The position numbers and the translations under genes were made by a program. A stretch of 9,757 bases of DNA from Chloroflexota bacterium (lineage in GTDB: Bacteria > Chloroflexota > Dehalococcoidia > JACQTR01): the NCBI GenBank assembly GCA_016210705.1, contig JACQTR010000125.1, positions 1 to 9,757 of the forward strand, read 5' to 3'. Positions 6,117 through 9,757 of the stretch are shown piece after piece; the stretch's first letter is position 1; the number at the start of each line of letters is the position of its first letter. The notes beneath the pieces are model-generated. The model made no database searches. It worked only from the letters and a program-made list of their open reading frames with translations, and had not been told where the DNA came from.

Positions 6117-7487
6117 TCAGGCTTTGGGGGATAACAACCGGTTTAGTTCTTCTTTGGACAGAAGACCTCTCTCCAAAACGATCTCCCGAATAGTTCTTCC
6201 CGTTCTTAAGGCCTCTTTGGCTATATCGGCGGCAGATTGGTAACCTATGTACGGGTTGAGAATAGTAGCCAACCCCAGGCTCCCCTCGAAGAGTTGCCGG
6301 CACCTTTCCTCGTTGGCAGTGATCCCTAAGACGCAGCGCTGGGCAAAGAGATGAATGGCATTTTTTAGTATTGCCAAGGATTGTAGCAGGCAATGACCCA
6401 TGAGTGGCATGGCTATATTCAGCTCTAATTGGCCGGATTGAATGGCTAATGCGATGGCTTCGTCGTTGCCAACCACCTGATAGGCGACCATACTCATCAT
6501 TTCGGCCATCACCGGGTTCACCTTGCCCGGCATAATAGAGGAACCAGGTTGCAAGGGAGGCAGATTGATCTCCCCGAAGCCGGTGCGGGGGCCTGAACTG
6601 AGTAGTACAAGGTCATGGCTTATTTTGATAAGATCTAGGGCTAAAAGCTTGAGGGCAGCGGACAGTTCGGCGAAGGCATCGGGGTTTTGGGTAGATTCCA
6701 CCCTATCCTCAGCACTTGATAGTTTAAGACCAGTAAGCTCCGCCAACTGAGGCACCACACGGCTAAGGTATTCGGGGTGAGCGTTGATACCAGTACCCAC
6801 AGCGGTACCTCCAAGGTTCACCTCGGCCAAGACTGGTACGACCTTGTCGATCCGACGGTAGTTGCGCCTCATGTTGTGGGCGTAGGCTTTAAACTCCTGA
6901 CCCAGGGTTATAGGCACCGCGTCCTGCATATGGGTGCGTCCTGCTTTAAGGATGTCCTGAAACTCACCAGCTTTTTGGCGAAAAGCAGATTCCAATTCTT
7001 CTACAACGGGGAGGAGTTCCTTTACCAAGAGCAGCGCCGCCACCCTAACGGCGGTAGGGAAGACATCGTTGGTGGACTGGGAGTGGTTCACGTGGTCGTT
7101 GGGATGGATCAGGGAATAGTCTCCACGCTTCCCCCCTAGAATTTCTATGGCTCGATTAGCAAGCACCTCATTCATATTCATGTGGAGGGAAACGCCGGCC
7201 CCTGCTTGATATACGTCCACCACAAATTGCTCCTGCCATTGGCCTTTTAGAACTTCCTCGGCAGCCTGAACAATGGCTCGGCCCAAGGTCGGCTCCAGTT
7301 GGCCAGTGGCCATATTGGCCAGGGCAGTAGCCTTTTTAACATAAGCCAGGGCTTTTATCAAATAGGGATGGGCTCTGAGACCACTGACGGGGAAATTCTC
7401 CACAGCCCTAAGGGTTTGGATCCCATAATAAACCTCTTGGGGAACCTCTCGCTCCCCCAAAGAGTCTCTTTCTAGCCGAGTGGCCAC
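6117..7487 (-). CDS. aspA: Aspartate ammonia-lyase (aspartase; class II fumarase/aspartase superfamily)
   Basis: Reversibly converts L-aspartate to fumarate and ammonia as a cytoplasmic homotetramer. The 456 residues are close to the usual family length. Superfamily landmarks are LHMNMNEVLANRA (about 101-113), HPNDHVNHSQSTND (about 128-141), GRTHMQDAVP (about 183-192) and the flexible catalytic loop GSSIMPGKVNP (about 315-325), which carries the base serine. The N-terminus LGEREVPQEVYYGIQTLRAVENFPVSG is aspartase-like; class II fumarases usually have YWGAQT followed by RS. Substrate choice is therefore probable but unproven, and such genes are sometimes annotated as fumarase. The start is GTG at 7487, whose ribosome site overlaps the end of porB. 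Placement directly after POR suggests a shared role in carbon flow between pyruvate, C4 acids and amino acids. Confidence 0.9.
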   Translation of the reverse strand: MATRLERDSLGEREVPQEVYYGIQTLRAVENFPVSGLRAHPYLIKALAYVKKATALANMATGQLEPTLGRAIVQAAEEVLKGQWQEQFVVDVYQAGAGVSLHMNMNEVLANRAIEILGGKRGDYSLIHPNDHVNHSQSTNDVFPTAVRVAALLLVKELLPVVEELESAFRQKAGEFQDILKAGRTHMQDAVPITLGQEFKAYAHNMRRNYRRIDKVVPVLAEVNLGGTAVGTGINAHPEYLSRVVPQLAELTGLKLSSAEDRVESTQNPDAFAELSAALKLLALDLIKISHDLVLLSSGPRTGFGEINLPPLQPGSSIMPGKVNPVMAEMMSMVAYQVVGNDEAIALAIQSGQLELNIAMPLMGHCLLQSLAILKNAIHLFAQRCVLGITANEERCRQLFEGSLGLATILNPYIGYQSAADIAKEALRTGRTIREIVLERGLLSKEELNRLLSPKA

Positions 7488-7494
7488 GGCTATC

Positions 7495-7501
7495 TCACCT
7501 T
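7495..7501 (-). promoter_or_regulatory. Ribosome binding site of aspA inside the end of porB
   Basis: AAGGTGA on the minus strand includes the TGA stop of porB and lies 7 nt before the aspA GTG. Ribosomes ending porB would stop on the site used to start aspA, which suggests translational coupling and supports the GTG start. Confidence 0.65.
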
Positions 7502-8397
7502 ATAGGCGGGTAACCAAATTTCTGGGCGTTGGCATCGGCCACAGCCTGAATTTTGGCCACTTCTGCTTCGGCTCCGGGGCGAAGGAGATGGCTAAAGCGT
7601 CCCTGGTGCTTAAAGTACTCCGTGACCGGCAAGCGACGGCTCACCTGCCTCACCGAAGTAATAGCCCCGTTCTCCATCTCGTATAGAGGGTAAAGGGCAG
7701 TCTGCACCGCCAACTGAGCCACCTTAATGGTGAGGCTAGAATCATGGGCCCAGCCCAAGGGACAAGGAATATGGACCTGAAGATACTTAGGGCCCGAAAT
7801 AGATAAGGCCTTTTTTACCTTACGTTGAAGGTCAGGAGGATAACCCACCGAGGCCACGGCCACGTAAGGGATGCCATGGGCAGCAGCGATGGCCGGCATG
7901 TCCTTTTTTTGTGCTGATTTACCCCAAGAGGAAGGCCCTATGGGACTAGTTCTAGTTCTGGCCGCCAATGGGGTCAGGCTGCTGCGCTGGACGCCCGTGT
8001 TCATATAGGCTTCGTTATCGTAGCAGATATAAAGTATATCGTGGCCACGCTCTAACATGCCGCTAAGCGCCTGGAGACCGATATCAGCAGTAGCTCCATC
8101 TCCCCCTTGGGCGATAACCTTAGCCTCTTGACTACGGCCCAAAACCTTAAGAGCAGCCTCTATGCCGGAGGCCACGGCTGCGGAGTTTTCAAATAAGGAG
8201 TGAATAGCGGGCACCTCCCAAGCCGACTCCGGATAACGGGAGGTGGTGATCTCCAGACAGCCGGTGGCGAAGGTAACTATGATTTCTTTACCAGCAGCCT
8301 CTAAACATAGACGAGCCCCTAGAAGAAGCCCACAACCGGTACAAGCGGTATGACCTGGTGCTATTAAAGGTTTCACCGATCGGCTAATAGTTGTCAT
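7495..8397 (-). CDS. porB: Pyruvate:ferredoxin oxidoreductase, beta subunit
   Basis: Thiamine-diphosphate and iron-sulfur subunit of the four-subunit POR, which interconverts pyruvate plus CoA with acetyl-CoA, CO2 and reduced ferredoxin. The 300 residues match the family length. Cluster cysteines are visible at Cys19 and Cys22 (GHTACTGCG), Cys47 (ATGCLE) and Cys212 (VHIPCPLGW). The thiamine-diphosphate motif is GGDGATADIG (about 98-107) through CYDNEAYMNTGVQRSS (about 125-140). TGCLEITTSRYPESAW and the NTGVQRS-SLTP stretch favour pyruvate over 2-oxoglutarate or branched-chain oxoacids. The ATG lies 1 nt after the porA stop, with AAGGA in the last porA codons. Confidence 0.95.
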   Translation of the reverse strand: MTTISRSVKPLIAPGHTACTGCGLLLGARLCLEAAGKEIIVTFATGCLEITTSRYPESAWEVPAIHSLFENSAAVASGIEAALKVLGRSQEAKVIAQGGDGATADIGLQALSGMLERGHDILYICYDNEAYMNTGVQRSSLTPLAARTRTSPIGPSSWGKSAQKKDMPAIAAAHGIPYVAVASVGYPPDLQRKVKKALSISGPKYLQVHIPCPLGWAHDSSLTIKVAQLAVQTALYPLYEMENGAITSVRQVSRRLPVTEYFKHQGRFSHLLRPGAEAEVAKIQAVADANAQKFGYPPIR

Positions 8398-8398
8398 T

Positions 8399-9601
8399 TT
8401 ATCCTTCTTCCAATAGCTCTCTATTTAGGCCGATGAATTCCAATTCCCCACCCTCTACCTCCGCTTCCATCCGGTTAACTATTTGTTTCAAACTGGTTGG
8501 GGATATATCTCGCCCCCCTAAGCCAGCGATGAAACCTCTGATGTAGGGACGATAAGTTTGGTTATAAAAGGCGGAGCATAGATCGCCAGTGGTTATTCCC
8601 AATCCCCCTAAGGAGATGGCTTTCTCCACCACGGCTACTTTAACCCCAGGCCTCAGGGCACGACGAATAGCCTCCGCTGGAAATGGCCGATAGGCTCGCA
8701 GCTTAAGCACTCCAACCTTTTTCCCCTGCTCCCGCATCTCATCGGCTGCCACCTTCATGGTGGTTACCATCGAGCCCATACCCATAAGTACTACATCCGC
8801 ATCGGCCACCTGATATTCCTCCACCAACCCCCCTTGGTAACGGCCAAAGATCCGGCCGTATTCCTGAGCCACCTCTTCGATAATCCCTTTGGCCCTCTCC
8901 ATGGCCTGGTGTATCATGTAACGGCTCTCCATATACTTATCGGGCTCGGCAAAAGCACCCATGGTCAAGGGGCTCTGAGGTGTTAAGTAATAGAGAGGTT
9001 GATAAGCAGGCAAAAAAGCATCCACCTCCCCTTGGGTAGGAAGGTACACCGGCTCGAAGGTGTGGGTTAGGAGGAAGCCATCGATACAAACCATAAGCGG
9101 CAGCAACACCCTATGGTCTTCAGCTATCTTATAGGCTTGGATATGCATATCCACAGCCTCTTGGTTGTCCTCAGCATAAAGTTGTATTACCCCGCTATCG
9201 CGGACATAAATGGAATCCTGCTGATCATTCCAGATGTTTAAGGGAGCGGATAAAGCCCGGTTGCCGCAACTAAGGACAACAGGAAGCCTCAAGCCAGCTA
9301 TGTTATACAGAACCTCACTCATTAGAGCCATACCCTGGGAGCTGGTAGAGGTGTAGGTACGGGCACCAGTGGCGCTGGCTCCCAACACCACCGAAGCCGC
9401 CGAATGTTCGCTCTCTACATTAACGAACTCAGCCTTCAGCTCGCCATCGGCCACGATCTCGGCCAGGTTCTCCACGATATGGGTTTGCGGCGTGATGGGA
9501 TAGGCAGATATAACCTGGGCGCGACACAACTTCACCGCTTCGGCCACCGCCCGGGAGCCCTCTAAAACCCGAAGCCCCTCCAAGCTTGCCGACTTTACCA
9601 T
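8399..9601 (-). CDS. porA: Pyruvate:ferredoxin oxidoreductase, alpha subunit
   Basis: The 400-residue alpha subunit binds the pyrimidine side of thiamine diphosphate and helps form the active site with PorB. Recognisable motifs are AYPITPQTHIVE (about 34-45), NVESEHSAASVVLGASATGART (about 61-82), STSSQGMALMSEVLYNIAG and GNRALSAPLNIWNDQQDS, the last typical of pyruvate-specific enzymes. A C-terminal transketolase-like domain follows, with DADVVLMGMGSMVTTMK and KVGVLKLRAYRPFP. The ATG directly follows the TAG of the delta subunit gene, with GAGG about 8 nt upstream. The gene order delta-alpha-beta is the common one for this enzyme. Confidence 0.95.
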   Translation of the reverse strand: MVKSASLEGLRVLEGSRAVAEAVKLCRAQVISAYPITPQTHIVENLAEIVADGELKAEFVNVESEHSAASVVLGASATGARTYTSTSSQGMALMSEVLYNIAGLRLPVVLSCGNRALSAPLNIWNDQQDSIYVRDSGVIQLYAEDNQEAVDMHIQAYKIAEDHRVLLPLMVCIDGFLLTHTFEPVYLPTQGEVDAFLPAYQPLYYLTPQSPLTMGAFAEPDKYMESRYMIHQAMERAKGIIEEVAQEYGRIFGRYQGGLVEEYQVADADVVLMGMGSMVTTMKVAADEMREQGKKVGVLKLRAYRPFPAEAIRRALRPGVKVAVVEKAISLGGLGITTGDLCSAFYNQTYRPYIRGFIAGLGGRDISPTSLKQIVNRMEAEVEGGELEFIGLNRELLEEG

Positions 9602-9757
9602 CTACTTTTCCTCTATAATCATCTCTATATCACGAACAGGGCAGACCTCGGCACAGATGCCGCAACCCTTGCAGTAGTCCAGGTCGGTGGTGTACTTCTT
9701 CTTCTCCAGGGCGTACACGACGGCATCGGGGCACACCAGCTCGCACAGGCGGCAACC
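9602..9757 (-). CDS. porD: Pyruvate:ferredoxin oxidoreductase, delta subunit (2x[4Fe-4S] ferredoxin), C-terminal part
   Basis: The last 51 residues of a small ferredoxin-like subunit; the start is beyond the right edge. My translation begins GCRLCELVCPDAV, the last three cysteines of a first [4Fe-4S] motif whose first cysteine should lie just outside the window. It continues with a complete second motif, CKGCGICAEVCP, and ends in EMIIEEK before TAG at 9602-9604. This matches PorD, which carries electrons from PorB towards external ferredoxin. Direct abutment with porA supports assignment to the POR complex. The gamma subunit is not in the window and is presumably further upstream. The very short loop between cluster motifs fits a dedicated POR or oxoacid-oxidoreductase delta subunit. 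Confidence 0.92.
   Translation of the reverse strand, partial: GCRLCELVCPDAVVYALEKKKYTTDLDYCKGCGICAEVCPVRDIEMIIEEK

Noticed and set aside
6117..7487. Class II fumarase as the primary identity of the lyase
   Set aside because: The N-terminal YYGIQTLRAVENFP pattern is that of aspartases; fumarases have YWGAQT with RS. It is kept only as an alternative.

Overview
The window is a compact stretch of bacterial chromosome, and every convincing gene lies on the minus strand. Reading in the direction of transcription, from high to low coordinates, the order is: end of a pyruvate:ferredoxin oxidoreductase (POR) delta subunit (partial), porA, porB, aspartase, a membrane-anchored molybdopterin oxidoreductase, a MidA/NDUFAF7-type methyltransferase, pyrG, a small transaldolase, and the first two-thirds or so of a compact rho (partial). 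No rRNA, tRNA, CRISPR array or mobile element was seen. No stretch of more than 300 bases lacks a gene.

Organism. Rho and two sigma-70/sigma-A-like promoters show a bacterium. A four-subunit POR of the kind common in anaerobes suggests strictly anaerobic, ferredoxin-based metabolism. The CTP synthase P-loop (SSVGKG followed by ITVASIGRIL) and the mix of genes remind me of Chloroflexota, perhaps Dehalococcoidia-like. A pyrG-transaldolase-rho neighbourhood also occurs in Firmicutes. The phylum is a recollection-based inference and not a proven assignment. Base composition looks close to balanced. Four of the eight visible start codons are not ATG: rho GTG, pyrG TTG, midA-like GTG and aspA GTG.

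Layout. Positions 3252-9757 look like one transcription unit entering from beyond the right edge. porD and porA abut, porA and porB are 1 nt apart, porB and aspA are 7 nt apart with the aspA ribosome site inside the end of porB, aspA and the molybdoenzyme are 48 nt apart, and the molybdoenzyme and methyltransferase abut. A good promoter (TTGACA, 18 nt, TATTAT) begins inside the methyltransferase stop codon and should start a pyrG-transaldolase unit with a leader of about 135 nt. rho has its own strong promoter (TTGACG, 18 nt, TGG-TATAAT), with a perfect 9-bp inverted repeat at the predicted transcription start.

How the genes fit together. POR interconverts pyruvate with acetyl-CoA, CO2 and reduced ferredoxin. 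Aspartase interconverts aspartate with fumarate and ammonia. The molybdoenzyme has five membrane segments, then a twin-arginine motif, a sixth segment and an extracytoplasmic catalytic domain, suggesting mixed Sec/Tat targeting. Its substrate is unknown. The methyltransferase translated directly after it belongs to a family whose mitochondrial member matures respiratory complex I. The right half may therefore be an energy and carbon metabolism operon, and the left half is housekeeping (CTP synthesis, sugar phosphates, transcription termination).

I did not find a clearly new multi-gene system. The most interesting items are the molybdoenzyme architecture and its close coupling to the methyltransferase.
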